A stretch of 64,000 nucleotides of DNA from Fulvivirga sp. M361 (GCF_007097395.1 NZ_VKDC01000007.1:169063-233062), one strand, 5' to 3'. Shown: positions 34,440-44,589, counted from the first letter of the stretch. Notes: generated from the letters alone by a model not told the origin. A program made the numbers and translations.

Positions 34440-34840
34440 TCATTCCGAGATGAAGAAAGCAGTACTTCAAGCAATAATTCCAATTTGTAAGGATGGCAAA
34501 GTTGCCTACGGCATGACTTAAATAAGCAGAATCGTTCTTGAAACCACGAAGTCATCCGTAGGAATCCTTGCAGCAAAGAAAGTCATTGGTATGGATTTGC
34601 AGCAGGGTAAAGATGCCTATGGTAAAACTTAACATTCAGGTCGTTAAAGAATTCTCAGATGGCCTTTGCTGCTGAAAAGATCTTTGCGAGATGACTTCCG
34701 GATTTTAAATGCGTATTATAATCAGTTAGTCATTTCGTAGCAAAGCGAAGAAATCTTTGCCATATAGCAAGTCCGCCACATTCTTTCTACCTGGTTAGAT
34801 GTCTTCACCAGGTTGCGACATGACTTCGTAAATGAAAACT
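34440..34840. repeat. Cluster of degenerate interspersed repeats
   Basis: The 595-bp gap 34390-34984 holds no gene. At least five related segments with a GTCAT-nnCG core followed by AAnnCTTTGC-like sequence occur on both strands, near 34482-34520 (minus), 34548-34575 (plus), 34664-34700 (minus), 34728-34760 (plus) and 34801-34830 (minus). They resemble the short, imperfectly palindromic repeats common between genes in Bacteroidota. The repeats are too degraded to define unit ends. Confidence 0.5.
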
Positions 34841-34984
34841 AATTGCGACAATTTGAAATGCAACCCCTGAATTGAGGGACTGCCTGCCCTTCGTACGACT
34901 TCGGAAGGCGAGGTACTACCCTAAACCTCCGTTAATTGGTGGACTCTCGGATCGTTCTCTTCTGTTTTTTATACCGAACTCAGG

Positions 34985-36130
34985 TTAGTAAGCCGAATAA
35001 AACGAACCTATACTACGGGTTAAATTATTATAAATAGGATCGGTAAAAGCCACAAACATTTGCTGAGGAGAAGGAGGGGATTTCTCCTTGCGCTTGCATA
35101 TCTTGACTTGTTCATCCGTCAAAGCTCTTTCGTCACCTTTGAAGTATCCCCATTTTGCATTCCATACATACTGTCCTCTGAACTTTTGGTTTTTCAATAC
35201 GGCATTTGTATTGCCATTGATTACTTCCATGCTCAGTACACCGTGAGACCGAAGGGATTTGGTTAAAGTAGTAACTTTGGCATGTACCGTGCTGTAAACA
35301 GCTTGCTTGGTGCCATCTTTCAATTTGACCGTACCCACTTTTACACTGTCTTTGCTTACAGATTCTATGACCTTTTCAGTATGTGAATCGCCTAAAGCAA
35401 AATCATCGAATTGTAACCTTAAAAAATGATCTACATAAGGCAATTGTTCTGATTCTGCCTCATACGGCGTGTAAAACCTTACAAACGGGGTTCTTTTGGA
35501 AGGTTTATGCAGATAACTCTCAATTTTATTCTGAAAGAACTCAGCGCTTAAGTTATATTGAGTAGGAACGGGTATTTGTTCTACCACTACTTTTAAAGTG
35601 GCCTTAAACTTTGACTCCTCAAGTTTATCTCTCACATCTTTGTATTCAGACACGAACCCCTGAACATCTTTAAACCTGTAAAACGCTTCTTTAGCATCTT
35701 CGCGTGTATCCTTTTCCAGGGCCTCAATTCCGGCTTCATAACTTTCTTCTGCTGCTCTTTCTTTCAGTTGTGCTACTTTGGTGTAATAATCCACCGGGTT
35801 AGGAATGATCCGCATAGCTCCTGGTGATCTACGAATTTCTTCATACAAAAAATTGATCTTTTCATAGTTACGGAAGGCCTCACGATACTTAAACTCTACA
35901 TCCGCTGAAATAGCATTTATCGCATTTCTTTCAAAAGTTTCTACAGCCAATGGATAACTCTGTTTAAGTGTCTCCCTGGATTTCTTATGGGTGGGGTTCT
36001 GACGTAACCTGCTTACGGATTTCATCACCGCCTGGTAATAGTCACCTTGCTCAAAGGATTTTTTGCCGGAAGAGCAGGAAAACAGTGCTAAAGAACAAAG
36101 GAAAAAGAATGAATAATAGAATCGGCTCAT
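34985..36130 (-). CDS. Lipoprotein with TPR-like helical repeats
   Basis: A protein of about 381 residues from MSRFYYSF (the frame opens 8 codons earlier); lipobox ALFSC. The N-terminal region reads SFEQGDYYQAVMKSVSRLRQ and continues with helical repeats of TPR character to about residue 185, followed by a beta-rich C-terminal part. This resembles widespread but uncharacterised Bacteroidota envelope lipoproteins. It is a single gene with no informative neighbour. Function is unknown. Confidence 0.75.
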   Translation of the reverse strand: MSRFYYSFFFLCSLALFSCSSGKKSFEQGDYYQAVMKSVSRLRQNPTHKKSRETLKQSYPLAVETFERNAINAISADVEFKYREAFRNYEKINFLYEEIRRSPGAMRIIPNPVDYYTKVAQLKERAAEESYEAGIEALEKDTREDAKEAFYRFKDVQGFVSEYKDVRDKLEESKFKATLKVVVEQIPVPTQYNLSAEFFQNKIESYLHKPSKRTPFVRFYTPYEAESEQLPYVDHFLRLQFDDFALGDSHTEKVIESVSKDSVKVGTVKLKDGTKQAVYSTVHAKVTTLTKSLRSHGVLSMEVINGNTNAVLKNQKFRGQYVWNAKWGYFKGDERALTDEQVKICKRKEKSPPSPQQMFVAFTDPIYNNLTRSIGSFYSAY

Positions 36131-36233
36131 ACTTGAGTTAAATTTTGACAACAACTTACAAATAACACATTTGATGCCAATATTTCAATGATACCTTACA
36201 GATATCTCTTTATATCATTTCATTATCTCATTC

Positions 36234-37760
36234 TCAGTGTTGATCTGTAGTGTTTTCATTGTCATTCACCAAAAGGTTAAAAAGCCCTGCTATTATCATG
36301 GAGGAGCCTCCTAATACTAAAGCGAATATAAATTCTCCATTGAAGAATTGTGTAACAAGAAACCCAAGGATACTGGCGGCTATGATTTGTGGGATGACAA
36401 TAAAAAAGTTAAAAATTCCCATGTAGTATCCCATTTTATTGGCAGGTAGTGAAGCTGATAACATAGCGTATGGAATAGTGAGAATACTGGCCCAGGCAAT
36501 GCCTACGCCAACCATAGAAATGATCAGAAGAGTTGGGTCCCGGATGAAATAAAAAGACACTAACCCTATACCTCCACTTGAAAGAGCTAACATGTGCATG
36601 AACTTTCTGCCAACAACCCGGGCAAGGTAAGGTATCGCTAATGCGAAGATTGCGGCCACACCATTATATCCTGCAAATAGCAATGAAACCCAATCAGCAC
36701 CTTCATTATAGGTGACGGTAGTTGGATCTGAAGACCCGTAAATATGACTGGTGACCGCTGAAGTAGTGTATATCCACATAGCAAACAGTCCAAACCAGGA
36801 AAAAAACTGGACAAATGCCAGTTGCACCATGGTCTTGGGCATATGCTGAAAATCCTGAACGATCTGTACAAGACCATTTTTAGATTGAGAGCGTTGCATA
36901 AACATGGCTGCGACTACATAGGTCAGACCAAAAAGTGCGAACATGCCTGCAAAAACGTAGAGTTGTGGTTCCAGCCCTTGAATAGCAAACCAGACGGAGA
37001 GTGAAATAGCTACTGCGAATAAAAGCGCCCCTATTTTAAAATAGTAAAACGGGCTATGTCCTGTATTAAGGGATTCTTCCTCCTGTCGCACGTCATTGTC
37101 TGTAATTTCCTCTTCAGGAGGATATTCCTTTGTGGTAAAAACCGTCCACATCACAGCAAAGAAAAAAGCAAAAGCCCCAATATAGAATGACCATTTAACG
37201 GAGCTTGGTATCTCTCCTTCATCGGCTACATTGCTTATCCCTAGCCAATTGGTGAATATCCAGGGTAAGGCAGAGGCCACCACAGCACCAACACCGATAA
37301 AAAAACTTTGCATCGCAAATCCTTTTGTACGTTGTGATTCGGGAAGCATGTCACCAACGAAAGCCCGGAAAGGTTCCATACTTACATTAATCGAAGCATC
37401 CATGATCCATAAGGCTCCAATGGCTACCCATAGTACCGAAGAATTAGGCATAAGTATTAGAGCTGAGGAGGCCAAAATAGCGCCAATAGCGAAAAAAGGT
37501 CTTCTACGACCCCACTTAGGATGCCAGGTACGATCACTGTAATAGCCTATAATAGGTTGCATGAGCAAACCGGTGACAGGTGCGGCAAGCCAGTAAATAG
37601 CCAGGTTTTTGGTGTCACTTCCCAGGGTTTCAAATATTCTGCTGGTATTTGCGTTTTGTAAGGCAAAACCAAACTGTATGCCCAAAAAACCAAAACTCAT
37701 ATTCCATATTTGCCAAAAACTCAAACGAGGTTTGGCTGATGAGATAGATATATTTTCCAT
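36234..37760 (-). CDS. MFS sugar transporter, SLC45-like
   Basis: A 508-residue inner-membrane transporter with about 12 hydrophobic helices. The N-terminus (QIWNMSFGFLGIQFGFALQN) and the loop YSDRTWHPKWGRRRPFF match the SLC45/GPH-like MFS group, which includes sucrose/maltose-proton symporters. It starts 7 bp after the GH31 glucosidase stop, so both are in one operon. The inferred job is uptake of maltose or malto-oligosaccharides across the inner membrane. Confidence 0.88.
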   Translation of the reverse strand: MENISISSAKPRLSFWQIWNMSFGFLGIQFGFALQNANTSRIFETLGSDTKNLAIYWLAAPVTGLLMQPIIGYYSDRTWHPKWGRRRPFFAIGAILASSALILMPNSSVLWVAIGALWIMDASINVSMEPFRAFVGDMLPESQRTKGFAMQSFFIGVGAVVASALPWIFTNWLGISNVADEGEIPSSVKWSFYIGAFAFFFAVMWTVFTTKEYPPEEEITDNDVRQEEESLNTGHSPFYYFKIGALLFAVAISLSVWFAIQGLEPQLYVFAGMFALFGLTYVVAAMFMQRSQSKNGLVQIVQDFQHMPKTMVQLAFVQFFSWFGLFAMWIYTTSAVTSHIYGSSDPTTVTYNEGADWVSLLFAGYNGVAAIFALAIPYLARVVGRKFMHMLALSSGGIGLVSFYFIRDPTLLIISMVGVGIAWASILTIPYAMLSASLPANKMGYYMGIFNFFIVIPQIIAASILGFLVTQFFNGEFIFALVLGGSSMIIAGLFNLLVNDNENTTDQH

Positions 37761-37767
37761 AAGTAAA

Positions 37768-40173
37768 TTACCAGCTGATCGTCAGCGGGCCTGTAGTGTA
37801 GTCTAGAAGTAGGTAAGGTAGATCCTTTAATACGAACTCTTGTCGGCGGTCTCCGACAGGATCAAAATTTGAGATTTTTTGGATGTAACGATAGTCTTCA
37901 TAAAAAGTATCAGCCAGTTTGCTATTCACTTTAAATCGGGAGCTTTCAAAACCATGGAAGCAGATTTTTAGTGCGTCAAAACGGGAAGAATAACTTCCTT
38001 CAACTTCCGCTATTTTTAGCTGTGACTTGTCAGGATCAAATGCTATGGTACGTTGATGGAAGTCCCCTTCTTTGTAAGCGTAGGACTCTCCGTCATCTTC
38101 GTAATAGAAAAACTCGTTTTTATCCTGGCCATAATAAATATGAATTTCCAAAGTGGTTCCCAGGCCTTGCGTATTGTTCTTTGCATAGGGAGCCATAGGT
38201 ATAATAGCAGAGCCTTTGACGTATAACGGTACCGTTTCAATAGAGCATTCGGCAATGATTTGTTGTTGTCCGATATGCTTTTTATCCGTGAAAAACTCAT
38301 ACCATTCACCTTCAGGTAAATACACTTTAGCCAAAGAAGCATTACTTTCTACTGGCGCCACCATTAGGGAAGGCCCAAAAAGATATTGTTGTTCAAAAAG
38401 ACCATCATAAATGTGAGCATCTTCCGGGTAGTAGATGGCCAGGCTGCGTGAAACAGGTATTCCTGTTTTTGTGGCCATGTAAAAGCAAGAGTATAGGTAG
38501 GGTAGCAGTTTATAACGGAGCGTGATGAAATTACGTGATACTTCTTCTACCTCCTCACCATACGACCATGGTTCGGAATCTCTGCTATTGACCATAGAAT
38601 GCCCGCGAAAGAAAGGAGAAAAGGCGCCAATCTGAAGCCAACGTGCAAAAAGAGACTCATGTGCATTGCCTACAAAACCACCAATGTCATAGCCGGCGAA
38701 TGCGATTCCGGTAAGCCCTAAGCTATTGACAAGACGTACTCCAAGCATCATGTGCTCTTCGTTAGCCACATTATCTCCTGTCCATACAGCTGCGTAACGT
38801 TGTATACCCGAAAATGCGGACCGGGTTAGGTTAAAGGGTCTTTTACCGTTGAGAAGTTCACGTGTACCTTCATAAGTACTACGTGACATTTGTAGGCCAT
38901 AAACATTTCTACCTTCGCGGGACGACGTCTTATTGCCGTCAAAATCAAATTCTATAAGTTCTGGTAGCGTATTGCCCCAGGTGGCTATCTCGTTCATATC
39001 ATTCCAAAACCCGTCAATACCAATTTCTGAATAGCTCTTCAAGCTATTCTTCCACCATTCACGAGCCTCCGGTTTGGTGAAGTCCGGGAAATAGCACCAA
39101 CCCGGCCATACCTGACCGGAATAATGTGTTCCATCCGGGTACTTTAGAAAGATGTCATGTTCCTTTCCGGATTCATAAGGGGCATATCCATCTTCTGCCT
39201 TTATGCCCGGATCACACATGACAACCACATGAAATCCTTGTTCTTTTAATGTTTGGATCATGCCGGCAGGATCCGGGAAGTGATTTTTATCCCAGGTAAA
39301 GATCTTGAATTGATCCATATAGTGAATGTCAAGCACGATAACATCCGCTGGAATGTCCTTTTCCCGGAATGTTCGGGCTGTACTCAATACTTCTTTATCA
39401 GGGTAATAACTGTATCGGCACTGCTGATAACCAATACTCCATAATGGAGGCAATTCCATCCTTCCGGTAAGCTGTGTATAGTACTCGATAATGCCACTGA
39501 CCGAATCGTCATAAATGAAATAATAGTTCATATCTCCGCGATCCGCAGCGAAGCTCATGAAACGATTATTGGAAGCGCCGAAGTTAAAATGCGTCTTATG
39601 GCTGTTGTCAAAATAAATGCCATAGGCCTGACCAGCATGGATACCGATATAAAAAGGTGTGGAGCAATAGAGCGGATCTGACCCATTATGATAGGCATAA
39701 TTATCGGTATTCCAGTTCTGATAACCGTTTCCGCGTCTGTCCAGTGATCCGGTCTTTTCCCCAAGGCCAATAAAGCGTTCGTCCGGTTGTAATTTTTTGT
39801 AGGTACTTACCTGTTCTCCTATCCACGAAGTACCGAATGCTGCGTCGTCTTCATTGATCACATTACCCTTTAGATCCTTGAATACAAACCTAACGGGAGT
39901 GCGATATAGGATCAACTGTATTTTGGATGTAGTGATTACCAATGACGTCTCACTTTCTTCCAATTTGAAGTCCCCGGATGGTGTATCAACTACTGCATAA
40001 GAATGGTCATTGTATTGAGCTAATGTAGCATGTATCCTGATGGTATGTGGGTTGTAAACAACTACTTTAAATGTGCCATGAGAAGTGTGACCTTCAATGC
40101 CATGGTCTATTTTGGTATATCGTCGTAAATCACCTAATGACTGATTTGTATTATGTTTGTCTATGTCCGTCAT
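37768..40173 (-). CDS. GH31 alpha-glucosidase
   Basis: An 801-residue glycoside hydrolase family 31 enzyme that releases glucose from the non-reducing ends of alpha-glucans. It has the N-terminal beta-sandwich, the nucleophile motif GFWNDMNE, the acid/base region WTGDNVANEEHM, FRGHSMVNSRDSEPW, and C-terminal beta domains. No signal peptide is seen, suggesting a cytoplasmic or periplasm-independent role with the adjacent MFS transporter. It diverges from the gntR gene; a LacI-operator-like palindrome lies 114 bp upstream of its start. Confidence 0.93.
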   Translation of the reverse strand: MTDIDKHNTNQSLGDLRRYTKIDHGIEGHTSHGTFKVVVYNPHTIRIHATLAQYNDHSYAVVDTPSGDFKLEESETSLVITTSKIQLILYRTPVRFVFKDLKGNVINEDDAAFGTSWIGEQVSTYKKLQPDERFIGLGEKTGSLDRRGNGYQNWNTDNYAYHNGSDPLYCSTPFYIGIHAGQAYGIYFDNSHKTHFNFGASNNRFMSFAADRGDMNYYFIYDDSVSGIIEYYTQLTGRMELPPLWSIGYQQCRYSYYPDKEVLSTARTFREKDIPADVIVLDIHYMDQFKIFTWDKNHFPDPAGMIQTLKEQGFHVVVMCDPGIKAEDGYAPYESGKEHDIFLKYPDGTHYSGQVWPGWCYFPDFTKPEAREWWKNSLKSYSEIGIDGFWNDMNEIATWGNTLPELIEFDFDGNKTSSREGRNVYGLQMSRSTYEGTRELLNGKRPFNLTRSAFSGIQRYAAVWTGDNVANEEHMMLGVRLVNSLGLTGIAFAGYDIGGFVGNAHESLFARWLQIGAFSPFFRGHSMVNSRDSEPWSYGEEVEEVSRNFITLRYKLLPYLYSCFYMATKTGIPVSRSLAIYYPEDAHIYDGLFEQQYLFGPSLMVAPVESNASLAKVYLPEGEWYEFFTDKKHIGQQQIIAECSIETVPLYVKGSAIIPMAPYAKNNTQGLGTTLEIHIYYGQDKNEFFYYEDDGESYAYKEGDFHQRTIAFDPDKSQLKIAEVEGSYSSRFDALKICFHGFESSRFKVNSKLADTFYEDYRYIQKISNFDPVGDRRQEFVLKDLPYLLLDYTTGPLTISW

Positions 40174-40286
40174 AAAAAATGATCGTTTTAAAAGAGGTTT
40201 TCATAAAGAGATAAAAACGTCTGCTGATGAATCTAAAGTAGTCATAAATATTCCAGATTGATAGGAGGTAGGTGGTAAAAAGTTCC

Positions 40287-40298
40287 GTAAACGTTTGC
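40287..40298. promoter_or_regulatory. LacI-operator-like palindrome upstream of GH31
   Basis: GTAAACGTTTGC, near-palindromic with a central CG as in LacI-family operators. Similar 12-mers occur at 56175-56186 and 59162-59173, each about 80-115 bp upstream of a minus-strand saccharolytic gene. Confidence 0.4.
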
Positions 40299-40503
40299 AT
40301 GAACAGAAATGGCTTGACCACAGTGTCTTATTTTGTTATTATTAGGAAAAGTGTAGCTTGTGATGATAAGGAAAATGAGATAAACACCCGATCGTCTAGG
40401 TAGGATGGATTGAGACTTTGCAGAATAGTGCCGTTTTTCGGTGACTTTCCTCAGTTTTTGTCAAAAAAATGACAATTAAATTGGCATTTGAAAAAAGGAT
40501 AGC

Positions 40504-40528
40504 TAAATTGGTTGACCAGTTGCTGGTA
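40504..40528 (+). promoter_or_regulatory. Candidate GntR/FadR-type operator upstream of gntR
   Basis: Contains AATTGGTTGACCAG followed by TTGCTGGTA. The TTGGTnnACCA core is the class bound by UxuR/FadR-like GntR regulators, and a second palindrome overlaps it. A nearly identical 25-bp site (23/25) is found before the PL7 cluster at 59095-59119. It lies 15 bp upstream of the gntR start, consistent with autoregulation. Confidence 0.6.
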
Positions 40529-40543
40529 GGTTAATTATAGGAT

Positions 40544-41266
40544 ATGAGAAAAGAGATTTTAAATAACTTCAGTGAGATCGTCATCGAGAAACCGGTTGAC
40601 AAGATCATCCATCAAATTCGTGAGCTCATATCGTCCGGACAACTACAGCCGGGGGATAAGTTGCCATCAGAACGTATGTTAAGCGAGCGGTTTGGTGTAG
40701 GTCGTACCAATGTGCGGGACGCTATTAAGAAGCTCGAGTTTTATGGCATTTTAAAGACGTTGCCACAAAGCGGAACTGTAGTGGCCGGGTTTGGTATCGT
40801 TGCTTTGGAAGGACTCATTACGGATGTGTTAATGTTAGAAGGTAATGATTTCCATTCATTGGTAGAAACCCGGGTGCTCCTGGAAAGTAACTCTGCCAAG
40901 CTAGCTGCAATGAGACGAACGGATGATGACATTGTTTCTCTTTCCAAGGCGCTGAATGCTTATGAAAAAGCTGTGAAGGCAGGAAAGTCGGCAGTTGAAG
41001 AGGACCTTCTGTTTCATTTGGAAATCGCCGAGGCCAGCAAAAACTCCGTATTAAAATCGCTCATGTTAATTGTGACTCCTGATATACTCACTGCATTCAA
41101 GGAAAATGATATCTGCGGTGGAGACCGGCCTGAATTGGCCCTGGAGGAACATCATGCCATATTGGATCACATAACAAAACGTGATGCTGTGCACGCCGAG
41201 CAATCAATGAGAATTCATTTAAGTGACATACTCAATTTTTATAGTGAGAACACAACCCCTAAATAA
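40544..41266 (+). CDS. FadR-subfamily GntR transcription regulator
   Basis: A 240-residue regulator with an N-terminal winged helix (KIIHQIRELISSGQLQPGDK, then LPSERMLSERFGVGRTNVRD, residues about 17-85) and a C-terminal FCD ligand-binding domain (LVETRVLLESNSAKLAAMRR, LLFHLEIAEASKNS, HHAILDHITKRDAVHAEQSM) with metal-binding His/Asp positions. FCD regulators often sense uronate-derived acids such as KDG or DEH, which fits the alginate operon that starts 217 bp downstream. Its own promoter carries a candidate operator. Confidence 0.93.
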   Translation: MRKEILNNFSEIVIEKPVDKIIHQIRELISSGQLQPGDKLPSERMLSERFGVGRTNVRDAIKKLEFYGILKTLPQSGTVVAGFGIVALEGLITDVLMLEGNDFHSLVETRVLLESNSAKLAAMRRTDDDIVSLSKALNAYEKAVKAGKSAVEEDLLFHLEIAEASKNSVLKSLMLIVTPDILTAFKENDICGGDRPELALEEHHAILDHITKRDAVHAEQSMRIHLSDILNFYSENTTPK

Positions 41267-41296
41267 TATCAATGAAAGAAAAAAACGGATAAAACA

Positions 41297-41325
41297 AAAT
41301 GGATTAACTAAGAGCTAATCCATTT
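41297..41325 (+). terminator. Hairpin after gntR
   Basis: A 10-bp inverted repeat AAATGGATTA / TAATCCATTT with a 9-nt loop, 30 bp after gntR. No T-run follows, so it may be a weak terminator or a regulatory site before susC. Confidence 0.45.
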
Positions 41326-41483
41326 AGGCAGGATTGTAATCGGTGGTGGTATCGCGAAATAGTTCCACCCATTCCAATGCATTGTATCAACAAAGATAAT
41401 TGATATAGCACAAAATATCAATGTGGTGATAGCCTTTCCCTGCCTTTATAGCGCTGAGCCACTCTACCCCAAATTCAGAAACA

Positions 41484-44400
41484 ATGAAAAAAACTTTTAC
41501 AAAAAGATTTTTATGGGCACCCCTTTGCCTGCTTTTTACCGCCCTGGTAATAGGCGATCTGGCTGCTCAGGAGGCTTACACGTTAAATGGGCGTGTTACG
41601 GATGATACTGGTGAGGCATTGCCCGGTGTTGCAGTATTAGTTCAGGGAACCAGCTCAGGTACAGTGACTGACATTAATGGAGCTTATACGGTCAATGTTA
41701 CCGGAGATCAGGTTCTTGTTTTCTCCTTCATAGGATACAAGACTACCCAACAACCAATAAATGGAAAGACCCAGCTTGATATAAGTATGGAGGTTGATAT
41801 TGAAGAACTGGAGGAAATTGTGGTCGTAGGTTATGGTACACAGAAACGATCACATTTGACCGGATCGGTATCAAAGGTAAATAATGAGAATTTAGATCAG
41901 ATACCTTTGGCAAGGGTGGATGACGCGCTCGTAGGCCAAATTGCAGGTGTAATGGTTTCACAAACCAATCCGGCAGCTGGTGAGGCGCCTGTTCTACGTG
42001 TAAGAGGACAAGGGTCAATTTCTTATGATTCTGATCCTTTAATCGTATTGGATGGGATCGCTGTGGGAAATGACAGTGATTTTCTTTCCAGTCTGGACAT
42101 GAATGACGTAGAGTCTGTAGAAGTGCTTAAAGATGCTTCTTCATCCGCTATATATGGCTCCCGGGGAGCTAATGGTGTGATTATGATAACGACCAAACAA
42201 GGTAAGGAAGGTCCTACAAGGTTTTCCTATAATGGCTACGTTGGATTTAAGTCGGTCCCTGACAATGACTTACTTCCCCAACTCGATGATTGGTATGATT
42301 TTGTGAGGGCTAATAATGGAGGTGAGCTTACTGAACGGGCACAATACATTCAAGAATTGGGTACACGAACAGATTGGCAGGATGTAATGATGGATGGAGG
42401 AACCATTACCAGTCATGCTCTGTCAGCCAGAGGGGGTACTGAAAATACCAAATATACCGCTGCACTTAGTTATTTGAACGATGAAGGAGTTTTGCTTACA
42501 GATAATTTTGAAAAGATCAATTTCCGTTTGAATGTGAATACCAAGGTGAATGATAAAGTAGAATTTGGCCTCAATCTAAACCCTTCACATACAGAGCAGC
42601 GAAGGTTCCCCATAGGAGTGCATGACGCCATTCGTCAGGGCCCCTGGCTGCCATTGTACCTGGACGAAAATAATTTCCAATATGTTAATTTAGATCCTAC
42701 CAGACCTAATTATGGTGACGCAGAATACCTGTTTTCAAATGCGGCTATTGGTGGGTATGCCATGGAGCGCTTTTTCGATGATTATGATTTGGTTAATGGT
42801 CAATCGGTCAATGACGGTGGAACGGATATCTCTGCTACTTCAAATCAAAATGCTTTGGCCAAAGTTTTGGAGCGTGATCAGCGTAGATTCCAAACCATGT
42901 TATATGCCAACACCTTTGTCAAGGTAAATATTAATGATGATCTATTCTTTAGACAGACTTTTGGGGGTGATTTCAGGTATATAAGAAATACTAATTGGAC
43001 CGGAGTTTTGGCGTCAAGAAATGGTCCGGGCGATTCTGAATCCACACGAACGACTAACCTTCGAATGCACGCTGTTTCTGAGAGTACCATTAATTATTCC
43101 AAGAACATCGGGAATCATTCCGTGAGCGCTGTTGCCGGATTTGCCTATGAACATTGGCAATATGAGGAATCGGAATTAGAAGCGGCTGGCTTTGATAATG
43201 ATTTTATCCAAACGATTCCAGAGGCTAATCAAAACGGTGGTTTTAGCTTAGAAGCGGAAGAGATCCTGGTTTCTTATTTGGCAAGAGTGAACTATGCTTA
43301 TGATAATAAGTACCTGTTTTCTTTTAGCGCCAGACGGGATGGAAGCTCTAAATTTGGGCTGAATACGAAGTTTGGATTCTTTCCTGCTGCTTCTGTGGGT
43401 TGGAACCTGACCGAGGAATCTTTCCTTTCTGGTAATAAAATTGTTCAGGACCTTAAGCTTCGTATGAGTTATGGGGAAACCGGTAACAATAACGGGATAG
43501 GTCAATATGGTCACTTTGGACTTATTTCTCCTGTAGGTACCGGTTTTGGTTCTACTGGATTCAATGCAGACAACATTCGAAATCCGGATCTTGGATGGGA
43601 AAAACTAGTGGAAATTAACCCGGGAATAGATGCTTCTTTCCTATCCGGACGTCTGAATTTTTCCGTTGACTACTACAAAAGAACCAGTAAAGATCTGCTA
43701 TTGGATTTACCTATACCCTCAGTCACCGGCTTTACGACAGCATTGGTCAATAGGGGGGAGGTAGAAAATGAGGGAGTCGAGATCGAGTTATCCAGCATGA
43801 ATTATTCATCCAATAACCTGACATGGACTACCACGGCTAATCTCTCTCGTAACAAGAATACTCTTACGGACTTTGCCGGAGCCAGTGGCTTGATAACTAC
43901 TGTCGATAATAAAAGAGCATTGGAGTGGATAGCCTTAGAAGGAAATCCTGTTTCATCATTTTACGGATATGTAATGGATGACAGCAGGCAAATTGATCCC
44001 CAGTTTATCAATAACCCACTTTACCCTATAGGCGGTCAGACGCAAGATGTTTATGTGAAAGACCTGGATGGAAATGGTGTAATAGACTCCAATGACAGGA
44101 CAATATTAGGTTCACCCTACCCGGATGTGGTTTGGAGTGTAATCAACAACCTGAAGTTTAAAAATTTTGATTTAAGCTTTATGTTCCAGGGCTCACATGG
44201 CGCTGAGGTGAGGAATATAATTTCTGAATACGTTTTTAACGAGTTCGCCAGTGCCCAGGATTATACAGGTAGTTTCCCCGATGCGGATCTGGTTAGAAGA
44301 AGAATTAACACAGACGACGATATTCAGGATGCCTCTTATGTGGTGCTAAGGAACCTTAATATAGGTTACAGAATTCCCGAAAGTTTTCTCAGCCCGGCGG

Positions 44401-44585
44401 GAATAAGAAGTGCAAGAGTATATGTGGCTGCTCAGAACCTCCTTTATATCATGGCAGATGGGTACCAGGGATATAATCCTGAAGGGATTGACCGTGCTTT
44501 AGACAGTCCTCTGACTTACGGGTATCAAAGAGGCCCGGCACCAATCTATAGGTCTTTTTCTGTGGGTGTAAATATTGAATTCTAA
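41484..44585 (+). CDS. susC: SusC/RagA-type TonB-linked outer-membrane transporter
   Basis: A 1033-residue SusC-like importer. The signal peptide ends LAAQEA. A carboxypeptidase-like domain (LNGRVTDDTGEALPGVAVLV) follows, then the TonB box region EEIVVVGYGTQKRSHLTGSV, plug motifs (LRVRGQGSISYDSDPLIVLD, ASSSAIYGSRGANGVIMITT) and a large barrel ending SVGVNIEF. It works with the SusD protein encoded 4 bp later to import oligosaccharides through the outer membrane. The operon content (PL17, KdgF, DEH reductase, KdgK) indicates alginate oligomers. Confidence 0.95.
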   Translation: MKKTFTKRFLWAPLCLLFTALVIGDLAAQEAYTLNGRVTDDTGEALPGVAVLVQGTSSGTVTDINGAYTVNVTGDQVLVFSFIGYKTTQQPINGKTQLDISMEVDIEELEEIVVVGYGTQKRSHLTGSVSKVNNENLDQIPLARVDDALVGQIAGVMVSQTNPAAGEAPVLRVRGQGSISYDSDPLIVLDGIAVGNDSDFLSSLDMNDVESVEVLKDASSSAIYGSRGANGVIMITTKQGKEGPTRFSYNGYVGFKSVPDNDLLPQLDDWYDFVRANNGGELTERAQYIQELGTRTDWQDVMMDGGTITSHALSARGGTENTKYTAALSYLNDEGVLLTDNFEKINFRLNVNTKVNDKVEFGLNLNPSHTEQRRFPIGVHDAIRQGPWLPLYLDENNFQYVNLDPTRPNYGDAEYLFSNAAIGGYAMERFFDDYDLVNGQSVNDGGTDISATSNQNALAKVLERDQRRFQTMLYANTFVKVNINDDLFFRQTFGGDFRYIRNTNWTGVLASRNGPGDSESTRTTNLRMHAVSESTINYSKNIGNHSVSAVAGFAYEHWQYEESELEAAGFDNDFIQTIPEANQNGGFSLEAEEILVSYLARVNYAYDNKYLFSFSARRDGSSKFGLNTKFGFFPAASVGWNLTEESFLSGNKIVQDLKLRMSYGETGNNNGIGQYGHFGLISPVGTGFGSTGFNADNIRNPDLGWEKLVEINPGIDASFLSGRLNFSVDYYKRTSKDLLLDLPIPSVTGFTTALVNRGEVENEGVEIELSSMNYSSNNLTWTTTANLSRNKNTLTDFAGASGLITTVDNKRALEWIALEGNPVSSFYGYVMDDSRQIDPQFINNPLYPIGGQTQDVYVKDLDGNGVIDSNDRTILGSPYPDVVWSVINNLKFKNFDLSFMFQGSHGAEVRNIISEYVFNEFASAQDYTGSFPDADLVRRRINTDDDIQDASYVVLRNLNIGYRIPESFLSPAGIRSARVYVAAQNLLYIMADGYQGYNPEGIDRALDSPLTYGYQRGPAPIYRSFSVGVNIEF

Positions 44586-44589
44586 TACA

